DNA of 64,000 nt from the NCBI RefSeq assembly GCF_003144115.1, contig NW_020312004.1, positions 180,269-244,268 of the forward strand, in the 5' to 3' direction. Source of the DNA: Tilletiopsis washingtonensis (lineage: Eukaryota > Basidiomycota > Exobasidiomycetes > Entylomatales). A program made the position numbers and the translations under genes. This document shows, in pieces, positions 11,174-23,896 of the stretch (positions within the stretch are counted from its first letter, which is position 1; each line of letters starts with the position of its first letter). The notes under the pieces are model-generated. The model made no database searches, had not been told where the DNA came from, and saw nothing but the letters and a program-made list of their open reading frames with translations.

Positions 11174-14100
11174 ATGCCCGCCTCCATGGCTGCCAAGCTG
11201 GCGACGCACTTTGCGCGCTTTGCCGCCAGCGCCGCCCACGGCTCGGCGCGCCATGCCGGCGCCGGCGCCGCGTCGGGCGTGCACCCGGGCGCCAGCAGCA
11301 CCTGGGCCGGCCTTAGCGGCAGCAGCTCGTCGGGCGCCGGCATCGGCGGCGCCAAGTACCATGCTGGCCGAGGCGCGCATTCGCACTTCACCGTGAGTGC
11401 AGCGGGTGGTGCCGGCGCCTTGTGATGTGATCTCACCACTCGCACGTCCACAGAACTCTGGCCGGGCGCTCGCAAACGCGAATGCTGCTGGCTCGCACGA
11501 CGGCTCCACTGTCCTCGATGAGGAGGAAGAGGCACACCGGCCGGGCTCGTCGCGTCGACTTGACCTCAGTCGTCGTCTGGCCAGCGGCTCGCCGCATCAG
11601 CTGCGCCAGCAGCCGCAGCTGCAGCGGAGGCTGCGTGCGACGGCCGGCCGGCCAACCGGGGCGCTGCTCATCGCTGGCACCGTCGACGACATCAGTCTGA
11701 ACGCGAGCCTGCAACGGCGCTCCGTGTCCGGTCTCGCTGCTGCGGGTATCTATACGCGCACGCGCGGTCTTGCTCTGCCCGCTGCCGTCGAGGATGCTGC
11801 TCACGACAGCTTTGGCGGCGCTCGGCCGCGATCACTCACCACCTCGGCCGCTTCCGACGCCCGCGCGTCTCCCGATGCCCAAGGTGCGCAGATGTCTGGC
11901 CTTCACATCGGCTCGAGCGGCTGTCCGCCAGCCCCGAGGACGCCGACAGACATTCCCGGCCCAGGAGACGCGGACGTGGAGCAGCTTCTGGCACCGCCGC
12001 GCCCGTCACCAGCACGGAAAGACGTCGAGGAGATCCTCCAGCTCCTCACTGCGCCGCAGCGAGACCCAGCCTCTGGGCACCCGACGTCGCTGGAGCACGC
12101 AGCCGCACGCATTGCAGCGCTGCCGCCGTCGGAGCAGACCTCAGAGCTGTACGAGAAGCTCTTCGCTGGTGTGCGCGACTTCTATCGCGGCCGGCCTGGT
12201 GGGCGCGTCAGCGCGGCCAACAATCTGTCGGACATCTACCGCACAATGATCCAGCACGACTGCATGCCGACACCCAAGACATTCGAACACGTCATCTGCA
12301 GCCTTTGCGACGCCGACGCCGAGGACCTTGCACACGGGCGAGCATCCGGCTCTGCCCCAGCACACGCCGGCTTCCGCCTCAACCAGGCGCTCATGCTCCT
12401 CTCCGGCGCACATGCCTCGTCGCGCTATCCCGAAAGAGTCGACGCGTACATGGCAGTGCTGCGATCGTGCGCAGCGCGAGGGCGCTACGAAGGCGCGCAG
12501 ACAGCTGTCCGCCTGATGGATGCAAATGCCGGACTCGAGCGGTTGACGCCCTTGACGGCAGCATATTGCAACCTGCTCGACGCCACATCCGCCGTGGGCT
12601 CGTCGAGCGCTCAGCCGGTCTCTGAGAAGGACCTCGCGAACAGGCTTCGGGCGTGCATCTCTATCTATCAAAGGTACGAGAAGCTCGCGCGTGCCAGGGA
12701 GCGCTGGACAGAGCCGCGTGCAAGCCGGTTGGGCGACGAGCTCATGCTGGCCCACATGCGCCTCGGCGACGTCCCGGGCGCCCTTCGTCTGCTCGAGGCG
12801 CGCACGCAGGAGCGCCACGACTCGCCCTGGGACGGCAAAGCCGCCTCCGCTGCGACGACCAGCGAGACGATGGGCGTCGTCTGCAAGGGCTTCATTGACA
12901 TTGGCGATCTCGCGTCCGCGTCGATCTGGCTGGAGAAGCTCACGAAGCTCAGCCAGGCGCCGGCAAGCGGCGCTGCCTTCCCGCTGCCGGAGATGGACGT
13001 GCTCAGTCGCTACCTCACCGCCCTGACCGGCGGAGACAGCGCGGGACACGACAAGCAAGAGCCCTCGGCGCAGCACGTCACGAGCATACTGCCTCAGCTG
13101 CGGGTCGTCAACACGGTCTTCGCAGCCGCGCTGGCGGCTCCTCCCGTCGGATCCGCCGAGTCGAACGAGCTGAATCGCCTCATGGTTCTGCACCAGGTCT
13201 TGCGGGCGAACGCGCAGGCTGCCAGCCAGCTGCTTGCGATGGGCCAGCACGACGCGGACGTCGATGCGCTTCTCGATGCCAGCCTGTCCCACATCCACAC
13301 GTACTACAGCGGCCATGCAGTCCTTCTCGCGCGCACGGCTCGCAATCTCGCCGCCTCGACCCAGGCGTGGCCTGCGGACAAGTGGGTCACAAACCGGCAA
13401 CATGGCGCCGCGACCAGTGCGCTCTACCTCGCCGCGACGGCCACCGTACTCGTCGAGCGATCACGTCACATGGATGCCGCCTCGGTATTGACGTACGCTG
13501 CCCACGCGGTGCCTCAGGTCGAGACGAAGGGCCCGGTCGTTTGGCGTCAACAACGCGACCATGCCGTGCGGGCCGTCCGAGGCGTCGCACTCGACATCCT
13601 CGCACCAGCTGCCGAGAGCGCCGTGCCGAGCAAGGTCTTGCTTCTTGCGGCCGTCGAGTACATCTGGCCCGCACTGCGCGAGCACGGCGAGCTGCCGCCA
13701 CAGATCCTGTCGCGTGTCGCGAGCCTCTACCATCAAGTGTGTGGAGAAGAGGACATCCACGCCGTCGGCCTCACCGAAAGCGCCTGGCCGCGCCTGCTCG
13801 ATGCCCTGGTGCACGAGGAGGTCACCTCGCGTCCGGTCGACGCGCAGTGGCTGCGCCACCACGGCCTCGTCAAATTCCTCTCGCACGCCTCGAGACTCGC
13901 CGCCGACGAGCGACCCTCCCTCACCGCGCAGGCCATCGACGCACTGGCCCAGCGCTACGGTCAGGACGGCTCGGCGATCGCGCAGGAGTACAGCACGGGT
14001 AGGCTCCAGGCTAGCGACCCTTCCGAGGCACCTGTGCAGGACGCGCCAGCCTCGGCTCCCGCGGTGCCGGCTGCAGAGACGTCTCACGATGCTCAATCCA

Positions 14101-16077
14101 CCGCGGAGCACGACAGCAGCATCGCATCCTCGCCTCTCTCCTCCGCCGCCACCTCGTTGCCATCGTCCGCGGCGCAGGAAGCCAGCGACCATGCAGCGCC
14201 GATGGCGAAGGCTGCTCGTAGCGACGCACCGAAGAAGACGTCAACTGGTGTGGTCGATAAGAAGCTCGGCCTGTGGGTGTCCAGCCGGCTCAACGATGCC
14301 GTGGGCAAGATCGGCAGCAAGCGCATTCCGCGCCCGGCCATGAACAACGTCAACAATCTCTGGCGCCTCGTCCAGACGCGTGCCGCCGAAGGCGTGCTGG
14401 CTCCTCTGGACGCGCTGCTCGAGCTGCTCAACGTCTTTGGCCGCAACCAGATGCTGCAAGAAGTGCACTCCACGTACCAGATTGCATTGCGCGTGCTTCA
14501 TCTCTCCGCTCGCAAGGCAGCAAACCGGATCGAACAGCAACAGGAGTTGGATGACGCGATGATCCGTGCGCTGGCGCATGGCGGCGACGTGCCGGCGGCC
14601 GCTGCACACCGGCACATCCTCATCAACGGCGGCGGCCGGCCCTCGAGCGACAGCTATGCGGCGCTGATCGCCAACCTGCACGACACGACGGACGACGCGC
14701 TCATCGCGCAGGAGCTGTTTGAGGAGTCGCAGCGCCTCGGCATCCGGCCCAACACCTTCCTCTTCAACACCGTCATTTCCAAATTTGCGCGTGCCCGCAA
14801 GGCGGACCTGGCTGTGCGTCTGTTCGAGGAGATGACGTCGGAGCCGCTGCGGCTGCGCGCCACCACCATCACCTACGGCGCTGTCATCAATGCCTGCACC
14901 AAGACTGGCGATGCGCTCCGCGCAGAGCGCTACTTCGAACTGATGGAGAACGACCCCAAGTTCGAGCCCCGTGTGCCGCCGTACAACACCATGATGCAGT
15001 TCTGTGAGGGTCTCGTCGCATTGCGCCCCTCGGCGTCGCAGCTGCTGACAACGTCTCGATCTGCAGACTGCCAGGTGCAGCCTGTGCGCGAGAAGGCGCT
15101 GCACTACTACCGGAAGATGCAGGCGGCCGGCGTGACGCCCACGGAGCACACGTACAAGCTTTTGCTCGACATCCACGGCGGCATCGAGGTGCGTTGCGTG
15201 CCGCGGTCATGCGCGCGCCCGCATCTGACTGACATGCCTCCGTCTGCAGCCGCGCCAGCTCGACGAGATGGACCGCGTATTCGAGGAGCTGGCCAACCAT
15301 GCCCACCTGCGCGTCTCCGGCACGCACTGGGCCGCGCGCATTGCCGCTCACGGCGCCACCGACGTTGAGGCTGCGGTCGGCATCTTCGACTCGATTGCCT
15401 CGCATCACTCCACGCTCGCACAGCAGGCCGACACGCGGCCGGAGTGGCGCCACAAGCAGGCGACGCAGGCACGCAGTGTGCAGCTCGGCGAGACGCAGAA
15501 GCTGCCCGACAGCGTCGCGTACGAGGCGCTGCTCGCCGTGTTTGTGGCGCACGGCCAGACGGAGCGTGCCGCAAAGCTCGTCGAGCAGATGACCGCCGCC
15601 AAGGTCGGCCTCACCGCGTACGTGGCCAACCTGCTCATCCGCGCCCACGCCGCCTCGGGCACTCCGGACGGACTCGCCCGCGCCCGTGCGCTCTTCAACA
15701 CGATGCGCGACCCGCCCACGGGCCTGGCCGCGCAGGGCAACCACGTGCCCGGCCACCGACAGCACGGCGCCGGCGCTCCCTCGCGCTCTTCGCCGGCCGA
15801 GGCAGCAGCCAGCGACGCCAAGCGCGTGGCGCGCAGCTTTGCAGAGGTCGACCGCGAGCCGTCGACGTGGCTCGAGCTCATGCAGGCCGAGGCAGCCGCC
15901 GGCGAGCTCGAGGCGGCGGGGCATGTCTTTGCACGCATGAGCGAGCGCGGCTACCCGGCGGCGCTCGTGATGCGTGCACAAGCACTGTTGGCCACATACC
16001 AGCCTTCGCCGCCGCCGCAGAGCGATCTCCACCACTCGCAGTCAACTCAGGACCAGCAGCAGCCGCTCAACGTCTAG
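11174..16077 (+). CDS. Large pentatricopeptide-repeat protein, probably mitochondrial
   Basis: Exons 11174-11392, 11454-15003, 15067-15188 and 15250-16077; 1572 residues. The N-terminus (MPASMAAKLATHFARFAASA) is basic, Ala/Ser-rich and free of acidic residues, as in a mitochondrial presequence. The C-terminal third carries PPR helical pairs: SYAALIANLHDTTDDALIAQ, NTFLFNTVISKFARARKADL, TYGAVINACTKTGDALRAER, YNTMMQFY joined by splicing to CQVQPVREKALHYYRKM, TEHTYKLLLDIHG, and SVAYEALLAVFVAHGQTERA. The central part has more degenerate helical repeats and Ser/Ala-rich linkers. PPR proteins bind organellar RNA and act in its maturation, stability or translation; the RNA target cannot be read here. 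The 63-nt intron 15004-15066 is a multiple of three, so it is silent in the open frame, but its removal restores the repeat. Confidence 0.88.
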
Positions 16078-17680
16078 TTCGCCTCGTTTGCACAGTCTCG
16101 GATCTACGCGGCGTGCCTCTCCTGGGCGCCGCACCCACCAACCACCACCACTCTGACTCGTTCCGTGTTCCGTCACATGCGCTGCCTGGGCCCTCACATC
16201 TGTCACGTCGGCCCCCGCCATGCCTCTTCCTCACCACATCGCGCCGTGTGTCTCTTCTGTATACCACCTGAGTTCCTCTCCACCACTACTGTAATCACGA
16301 GTGCGCGCCGAGTGCGCAGCTTTCACCGGCTTCTTGCGGTTGTCTGAGCGTCGAATAGCTACGCTGCTGAGCCCGTGATGGCAGCGCAGCATCAGCGCTC
16401 CTCCGCTGCTCGGCTCTCGTGTGCTGCAGCCGCACATCGCCGAGGTTGATGGCGTGGGAACGACACGCGACGCCGGAGCCCGGGCCGTGCCCAGCCGGCA
16501 GCAGAGCAGCACCAGGAGCACCCAGTCGGCTGTGGCGCACGAAGCTGCTGTCCAGCCTGACACGACAGCGTGCGAAGCAACGGCTCTTCAAGCTATCTCC
16601 ATCGCTCGACACGGTGCAGCCACCACGTGCTGCGAAGGCGCAGATAGAAGCGCAGCGGAGCATGCAGGGTGCAGACGCAGCCGGCCCAGCGTCAGAGGGA
16701 GGCGGCGCGCGTGAGAGCGAGGTGCGGCGATTTGCGGCTGCGGTGCTGCAGCTGTGCATGCACGCTGCCGCCGCCACACATCTCCGGGCGCTCCAGAGCA
16801 GGCATCTCTCGCCATCAGACGCCTCTCATGGTCGATGCAGGGTCGCCTCGTTCGCAGCTGCATCTGCAAAGTTCACTCTCTGCAGGCTGTCCTTCATGCT
16901 CCCATGCACACGCTTTCAGCTCTGCGGCGGGCGTTTGCGAGGGCGTGACAGGCTCGGCAGCCAGAATGAGAGGTCGTGCTTGTTCAGGCAAGGAGAAAGG
17001 ATGTCCACCTCAGCAGGGCCGACGAGTGCTCGCTCTCGAGCGCGTGTTGGGGCGCGAGGGGTGCGTGTTGCCGCAGCGGCCACGGCGCGGCCGCCAGCTC
17101 AACACGCTCCTCCGGCTTGTGAGAGCGCGTCTCTGCGGCGCGATCGCCATGCCCCTGAGATGCGGGCGGCGCGAGCGCGCGCCACAGCCGGCGCAGGAGA
17201 GCGAAGGCGCACGACGTCACGCTGCTGCGCCTGCAGCATGTGCCGCCAGCCCCATTCCGGCTCGCACCACGCGCCCGGCAGAGGCTAGCAAATACACGCT
17301 GCGGCGCTGGCTGGTGCTGCCGCTCTGCGAGGGTTGCCTATTCGGGAGCAAAGTCAGAGTGCGGGGTGGGCTGTATTCCGGGGAGCGGTGCCTCGGGCGT
17401 AGTGGCGCTCAACGGCGGCACGGCCAACGTACGGCTGCCGCGGCCGGCAGCAGGGGGCGCTGGCTGCGGCGGCGGTGGTGCTTGCGGCGGGCGAAGGCGC
17501 CCCCCGCGTTCAGCTTCGCTTGACTCGCTTGCCGCTCTCGCCGTCGGGTCACAGGCCTGCCTCTCACCTCCATCACCTCGCGGCCGCACACGCACCTCGC
17601 CGCCGCGCACAGCACCTCACACACGCCAGCACCGCTCGCCGCCGTCCTCTGCCGCGCACTTCTGCCCTGCCCCGCGCGCC
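16078..17680. other. Long intergenic region, no gene recognised
   Basis: 1.6 kb between two genes on the same strand. Open frames on both strands are compositionally biased (Arg, Ala, Pro, Cys) and none shows a family motif. The last 150 bases are pyrimidine-rich and form the leader of the next gene. A non-coding transcript cannot be excluded. Confidence 0.5.
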
Positions 17681-19931
17681 ATGAGCAACCCTGCCGTGCC
17701 GTTCCCGCGCGGCGCCGGCACCACGCCCGGCCTCGAGGATGCCGGCATGCGCATCGACATTCCCGGCGGCAAGCATGCGCCCGACGCCAAGGGGGCTGCA
17801 CCAGCTGCGGCGCCGATGGCCACGCCGCACACGGCCGCCGCCGCGCCGCACCCGCCCGGCTGGACGCACCACGCCCGCCCGCCCAACGCCACCTCCGACT
17901 CCTACTTTCCCTCGGCGCCCAAGACGCCGCGCGCCCACGGCCACAGCCGTGTGCCGAGCGGCTCGGGTGCGCCGGCGTCGGCACCGCGCGGCGGGGCACA
18001 CAACATGTCGCTCAGCCTCTCGTCGGTGAACCCGCCGCCGCACGCCGACGCCTCGGCCTACTACGGCGACGGCGGGCCGCACTTCTCCCACGGCCCGCCG
18101 AGCCCCAGCACGCTCACAGACATCATCCTCGGCCTGCACGGCACGCTCTACGGCGGCAAGCGCCTGCCGGACGAGGTGCGCCAGATGGTGGGCCGCTACT
18201 ACGAGACGGACGCCGGTGAGTTGCAACGCGTGGCGAGCGCCGCAGCTGCGCGGCTGACCTCGCTGTCCAGTCTTTGAGTCGCCATTGCTGTCGGCCCATG
18301 GGCGCGACCAGATCGCGAATCAGTTCATCATGGCCTTTGCGCTGCCGGGCATGGACGTGACGAGCGAGCTGCGGGACGTGATCTGCTCCGACTTTGAGTT
18401 TGGTGAGTGACAGCGGCGCAGCAGGCGGGCCGTGCAGGTCTGACCTCTCGACTGCCAGACGGCACACGAGCCGGCATCATCGATCAGACGATCAACGTCA
18501 CCTTTCTGCCCGCCATCTTCGGCGGCGCACCGCCCTCGACCACCGCGCACCACCACGCCGAGGGCCCGCACGCGGCCGACCAGACGCACTACGGCCTGCA
18601 CAGCACCATGGCCACGCCGCATCCCTTTGCCAACTACGCCAGCGGCAGCGCCTTCCCGTCGGCGCCGCAGACGGCCGGCGGGGCCATGAGCTCGCTGTTC
18701 AGCCGCTTTGGCGGCGGCTCAACCAGCGCTGCTCCGGCAGCAAAGAGCGGCACGCACAGCCCCACGACGCCGTACAGCCTCTGGGGCTCGTCGCGGCCGC
18801 ACACGCCCGGCCAAGGCGGACACGGGCTGCGGCCGCTCTCCAACGCCTCGGCGCCGCAGAGCGCGCACCCGGGCTGGATGCCGCGCGCCAGCACGCCGCC
18901 GAGCGTCAACGGCGAGTACGACGAGGATGAGAGCTACAGCGCCAACGGCGGCGGCGACAGTGCCGGCTTGGGCGACGAGACGACGATGGTGGCGGCGCGT
19001 CCGGCCATGCCGCAGGAGGCACTAGTGCCGCATTGGAGCCACGAGGGTTTGGGCCGATCGACGGTGCGCAACCTCGTGTGGAGCCTGGTGCACCCGCGTC
19101 AGGCGCTGCGCAGCCTGTGCACGATCCAGCTGCGTGTCATGGTGCGTGACGTGAGGCTGCTCCCGGCGCTGCCTTCGCTGACACATGCCACAGAGCCGTC
19201 TGGAGTTCAACGACGTCGGCCTCATCGTGCGCCACGAGGACACGTGGGGTCTGCGCGAGGCGATCGAGGGCACGATTCCCTTCATTGGCCTCCTCTACGC
19301 GATCGAGCGCCGCGTCGTCGGCTTCCTCGTCTCGTGGGCGGTGAGCAAGGGCGTGCGGCTCTCCGAGAGCATCACGAGCACCGGCCGCATCGGCCCGCCG
19401 CGTCCGGCATCCGAGCCTGGCACGCCGTGGGCGCTCACCGAGAAGGGCGAGCAGCACCGCAGCGGCGCCAACGAGGCGGCTCGCGCGCTGCTGCTCGGCG
19501 GCCACCACCAGCGCGCGCACTCGGCGCAGCCGCAATTCTACACCATCTCGCGCTCGCGCGCCACGAGCCCGACGCGCTTCCGCTTCCTCAGCAGCGGCGG
19601 CTCGGCGCACAGCGGCGCGCAGACGGTGACGGGCACGCGTTCGCGCGCCCGCTCGCTCGTCGGCACGCACGGCATGACGTCGCGCACGACGTCGTCGGAC
19701 AACCTGGCGCTCTACGGCTCGTACCATGGCTACAACCACGCGCACGAGGCCAAGGACCGCGAGCTGCCGCCCGACTCGAGCGCACGCTACCGCTCGCGAC
19801 GCCTCGACGGCGGCCGCAACTCCAGCGCGGCCAGTGCGCCCATGGGCGACGAGGTGCATGCCTCGCCCGGCGCGCAGAACCTCGAGGCCGTCTTTGCGGA
19901 CCTCAAGGCGCCGGACCGTGATGGCCACTGA
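17681..19931 (+). CDS. SigF-like NTF2-like domain protein with an internal insertion
   Basis: Exons 17681-18215, 18271-18402, 18459-19141 and 19194-19931; 695 residues. The NTF2-like fold starts near residue 145 (LTDIILGLHGTLYGG, then RYYETDAVFESPLLSAHGRDQI) and runs to INVTFLPA; its remaining strands resume after residue about 440 as SLCTIQLRVMSRLEFNDVGL, IVRHEDTW and a hydrophobic stretch (IPFIGLLYAIERRVVGFLVSW). This arrangement is that of fungal proteins annotated as SigF-like NTF2 domain proteins, whose biochemical role is unknown. About 190 Ser/Pro/Gly-rich residues (roughly 245-435) are inserted inside the domain. N- and C-terminal tails are Ser/Arg/His-rich and probably disordered. 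The hydrophobic stretch could be a membrane hairpin. Confidence 0.8.
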
Positions 19932-20556
19932 GCGCTGTTGCTCGCCTGCCTCCGCCGTGCGTCTCCTCCCTTCCCGCTTCTCTCCTGCGTCTCCTCGTCA
20001 TCCTGGGCCTGTCCGACCTCCGCATCGCTCCGTCGCTACACCTGTAATCGTCCCTTTCCCGCATCCAGCCCACGCGCGCATCGCAGCACTACTACTCTCC
20101 TTTATCTATCGCGTACCCCCGCGCGCCGGCCCGTTCAGCCTTGATGAATAACACTCGCTTGACCCTGTCCATCGGCTTGAGCAGCTGTGAAGGCAGGCGA
20201 AGGATGTCTCGCCGCCAGAGCGCCGATGTGCAGACGCAGCCCGTGGCGGTCGGGGTCTGGCCGGCGCTGGCGGCGGCCGCGGCCCTGCGCGCCGTGCGTG
20301 CCGCGCCGCGCCCTGCTGATGAGCGTCATGCAGGCCGCGCGATGCGCTCCTCGCCGTTTCGCTTCTCGCCTCACGCTCCACTCCCTCTCTACCACACTGC
20401 TCGGTCTTCCACGCTCCCCTCGAGAGGCCGCCGGATTCTTCGCACAGACAGCTTGGACACGAATGCCTTGAGCACCTAGAGCACACACAGCACTGCGCCT
20501 CTTCCAGCTCCCGCCTCGCTCTGTCACACGACTGAGTCTCAGCAGCTCGTGCCAGC
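19932..20556. other. Intergenic region, no gene recognised
   Basis: 625 bp between genes on the same strand. It includes the 3' end of the SigF-like gene and the leader of the phosphatase gene. Short frames on both strands lack recognisable features. Confidence 0.5.
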
Positions 20557-22980
20557 ATGGTGCAGCTGCCCTTCTCGAGCTCGGCGCCAAACGGCGTGAG
20601 CTCGCAGCCGCCCTCGCGCTCCTCGACGCCGGCCCTCTCGCCGCCGTCGCGCACCGTGTCGCCCTCGCCGTCGTCGCACTCGATTGCGCATCGGCCACAG
20701 CCGCCCGATTCGCTGCACTCGCGCATCCGCTCCGCCAACCCGCCGCCCGCCTCGACGCCGCTCTTCGTCGACGTCCTCTCGCCGCCGTCACGCACAGCCA
20801 CGCCCACGCCGCTCTCGCCGCCCGGCACGCCGAGCCAGGCAGAGCTGCCCGGCAGCGGCGAGGGCGGGCCGAGCGCCGACATTGGCATCTATCCCGATGC
20901 CATCTACGACGAGTATCTGGGCAGCTTCATTGGCGGCATCCGGCGGGCCCTGGTGCGGAACCTGAAGCGCGAGAGCCGCTTCATCGCATGGCACCAGGTG
21001 AGTGCGGCAGGATGGAGCTGCTCCTGTGCTGCCTGGCACGGACAAGCGCTGCGGTGTGCTCGCGCTGCCCGGGCGGCAGCGAAGCAGCGCTGGACTGCGA
21101 GAACAGCAGTACGCAGCCCTGTGCACGCAGGCTGAGCCCCTCTCCTGCGCAGAGCTGGGTGCGCAATCCCCGCCTCGACCGCTACTTTGTCTACACGTCG
21201 CTGCTGGGCACGCACTCGTTCTTCCTCATCTTCCTTCCCATGTCGTTCTGGGCCGGCAATGCCTGGTTCGGCCGAGGGTGAGTCGCTTGGCCATGGCTGG
21301 TACTGGGCAGAGTCTGACGGAGCGTGCAGGCTGGTCAATGTGCTTGCGTTTGGCGTCTACTTCTCCTCTGCGATCAAGGTGCGTTGCTTGCTGCCGGAGA
21401 CGGCTGCGGCCCGGGCTCATCTGTGCCTCGCCAGGACCTGCTCTGCGTGCCGAGGCCGTATAGCCCGCCCTGCACGCGCTTGGTGATCGGCACGACGCAC
21501 TTGGAGTACGGGTGAGCATGACCAGGCGTAGTCTTGCGCCGCGAATTGCTCATTCGTCGCCGCCGGCAGCTTTCTCTCGACGCACAGCACCAACGCGATG
21601 GGCGTCGCCTTCTATCTGTACCTGTGGCTCGGCGAGGTGCGCAGCAGTGCCGGCTGCCCTGCGTGGGTGTACAGCTGGGCGTGGGAGGCCATGCTGCTCT
21701 ACTACGTCGTCAGTGTCGTGTACGGGCGGATATACGCCGGCATGCACAGCGTCACCGGTGAGTGTGGGCGCAGGTAGCCCGGCTCGTGCGTCGCCTGACC
21801 CGGACTCCAGACTGTGTGGCCGGCTCGGCGCTCGGCATGGCCATCACCTGGGTGCAGTGGCACTTCAACGACGCCATCGAGCGCTTCCAGATCCTCGACG
21901 ACTTTACCGTGCCGCTCGTCACGATTCCCATGGGGCTCCTGATGGTCTCGGTGCATCCGCAGCCGCTCGACGACTGCCCGTGCTTTGAGGACGGTGAGGT
22001 GCGCTTGCACAGCCGTGGCGGCCTCGGCTAATGCGAGCCCCGCACAGCCATCGCCTTCGTCGCCGTGGTCATGGGCGTGATGAACGCGCGCTGGTTCTCT
22101 GCGCGATACGGCATCCTGCCGCTCTCCGACATGCCGACCGACCCGGCCTGGCCGGGCCACTCTCTGACGCCCAGCCGCGTCCTGGCGTCCGGCGCGCTGT
22201 CGGCCAAGCCGGTGCTCGACGCCATCAAGGCGCCCATCGAGCGCATCGGCTTCTGGTCGAACTCGCACCCGCTGCTGCGCGTCTCGGTCGTCGGCATCAA
22301 GACGGCCGTGATGCTGGTCATCGGTGCGTCGACTACAGCCTCACTCGCTCCATGCTGCCCTGCTGACCAGCTCAACCAGGCGTGATGCTCATCTTCGTCG
22401 TTCGCGTCACTGCAAAGACGATCTGCAGCGTCGTGCTGCCACCGGCGCTGCGAGTGGCGCACGACTCCTTCGGCCTGATCCTGCCTCGGCGGCACTACTC
22501 GTCCGCAGCGACCGAGGGCACGGCGCAGCCGAGCCGATCCTACATTCCCGCTGCGCTGCGCCGCGCCGCCTCGCCGACGCCGCAGCAGGCCTCGTCGCGC
22601 CGCCGCGCCGGCTCGCTCGAGCGCACAAAGATCCGCTTCACCCTCGGCGACGGCGCCACGCTGCCCGTGCCCTTTACGCACCCGGGCACGCATCTGCCTG
22701 GCGACAGCTTGGCGGATCGCATGGCGGGCGCCATCTCGAGCGAGGAGAAGGAGAGGCAGCGCAACGTCGAGGAGTCGGGCCTGAAGTTCGAGCGCCCAGA
22801 AGACAGGCACGCCGAGCAGGTGCGGCACTACGACGCAGACGGTGAGTTCTCACCCCGCGCAGGGTGTCCCGAGGCTCACGCCGCCTTGCAGTGCTGGCAA
22901 AGGTCATCGTCTACGCAGCCATCGGCTTTGCCGCAGCGTGTCCGATCCCGCTGCTCTTCTCGCACATCGGTCTGCGCTAA
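20557..22980 (+). CDS. LCB3: Dihydrosphingosine/sphingosine 1-phosphate phosphatase (LCB3/YSR3-like)
   Basis: Nine exons: 20557-20997, 21153-21277, 21330-21378, 21435-21511, 21570-21757, 21811-21993, 22048-22323, 22380-22841 and 22892-22980; 629 residues. This is an ER-membrane PAP2-superfamily phosphatase that removes phosphate from long-chain base phosphates, feeding them back to ceramide synthesis. The three catalytic blocks are present: K205-DLLCVP-RP (KX6RP), GFLSTHSTNAM (PSxH-type; Leu replaces the usual Pro) and GRIYAGMHSVTD with His290 and Asp294. Hydrophobic helices follow (VAGSALGMAITWVQW, AIAFVAVVMGVM, GVMLIFVVRV, VIVYAAIGFAAACPIPLLF). The N-terminal 100 residues are Ser/Pro-rich and probably cytosolic. 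The conserved catalytic blocks are each split by or adjacent to an intron, which confirms the exon joins. Convergent with the DinB-like gene. Confidence 0.9.
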
Positions 22981-23121
22981 TGCAGCAGTCGAGCCTGGAA
23001 CGTGGTGTGCGTGACGTGTGTGAATGCGTGAGGGGGCCGTATCTAAGGGGCGAATACGAATACAGCGGACAGGTCGTGAGAGCCGGCGTGACGGCGAAGA
23101 AGGAAGGCGCGTGTGGACCGG

Positions 23122-23896
23122 CTACATCTTGCCTTGGCTGCGGAAGGCCTTGTTGACAAGCGTACTTGGCGCCACGCCGAACTCGGGCCCCACATCGATG
23201 CCCAGCTCGCCGGAGAGTATGGCGCGGATAAACGCGTAGTGGTGGATGGCGTGCAGGCAGACGAACCACAGCTGCGGAGCAACGGGGCGTCAGGACGTGC
23301 CGAACGAGCGAGCATCACAGACAGCTCGGCTTCCCTGAGCGTCCACGCAAAGGAGCTTGTGTTTTGCACACGCAGCTTGGCCCACCAGGCACAATGCACT
23401 CACCTCTCGCCCGACGGTGGTGCCAAAGTCGAGCCGTGCCGGCGTGGTGGCCGCGAGGCGGACCTCCTTCTCCATCAGCTCCGCGTGCTCGCCGAAGGCC
23501 TGCTGCAGCTGCCGTTTGATCTTGAGCAGCTCGGCGCGTGCCGTCTCGGCGGAGCGCTCAAACGCCGGCGCCGGCGTGCGGCAGTCGTAGTCGAGTGCCA
23601 CTGCGGACGCGGAGGCCGAGGAGCCGAGCGACTCGAGCAGCAGGCGAAAGTGGTCGTGTGCGCTGCGGGTGCCGTGATCAGCCTGGAGCACTGGTCGCAG
23701 CTGCGGCCCGTGCTCACTGGCGCAGGTGCACGCCGACGGTGCTGCTGGGAATGAGGCTGCTGGTGGCGCTCATCTGCTCGTCGCCGACGCTGCCGGCGGC
23801 GAGCAGCGCGATGGGCTGGTCGAGCACCTGCAGCGCGCACTCGAGCATCGCCTGCTGCGCGTACGAGCTGCCTGCGGCTGAGGACTGCGAGGACAT
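23122..23896 (-). CDS. DinB-like four-helix-bundle protein
   Basis: Minus-strand exons 23896-23718, 23662-23404 and 23271-23122 give 195 residues. After SSTVGVHLRHAHDHFRLLLE comes a polar linker with LDYDCR, a helix ELLKIKRQLQQAFGEHAEL, a short VGRE segment and then LWFVCLHAIHHYAFIRAIL and ELGIDVGPEFGVAPSTLVNK. The spacing of His clusters (His60/62/64 and His153/156/157) is that of the DinB/YfiT superfamily, in which three His bind a metal ion. Bacterial relatives act as thiol-dependent S-transferases, but the fungal proteins have no established reaction, so I give none. No targeting signal is seen. The third intron is 132 nt, about twice the usual size here. Confidence 0.75.

Noticed and set aside
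12141-13403. 420-codon open frame on the minus strand
   Set aside because: Antisense to the PPR gene, whose sense frame is continuous for 3.5 kb.
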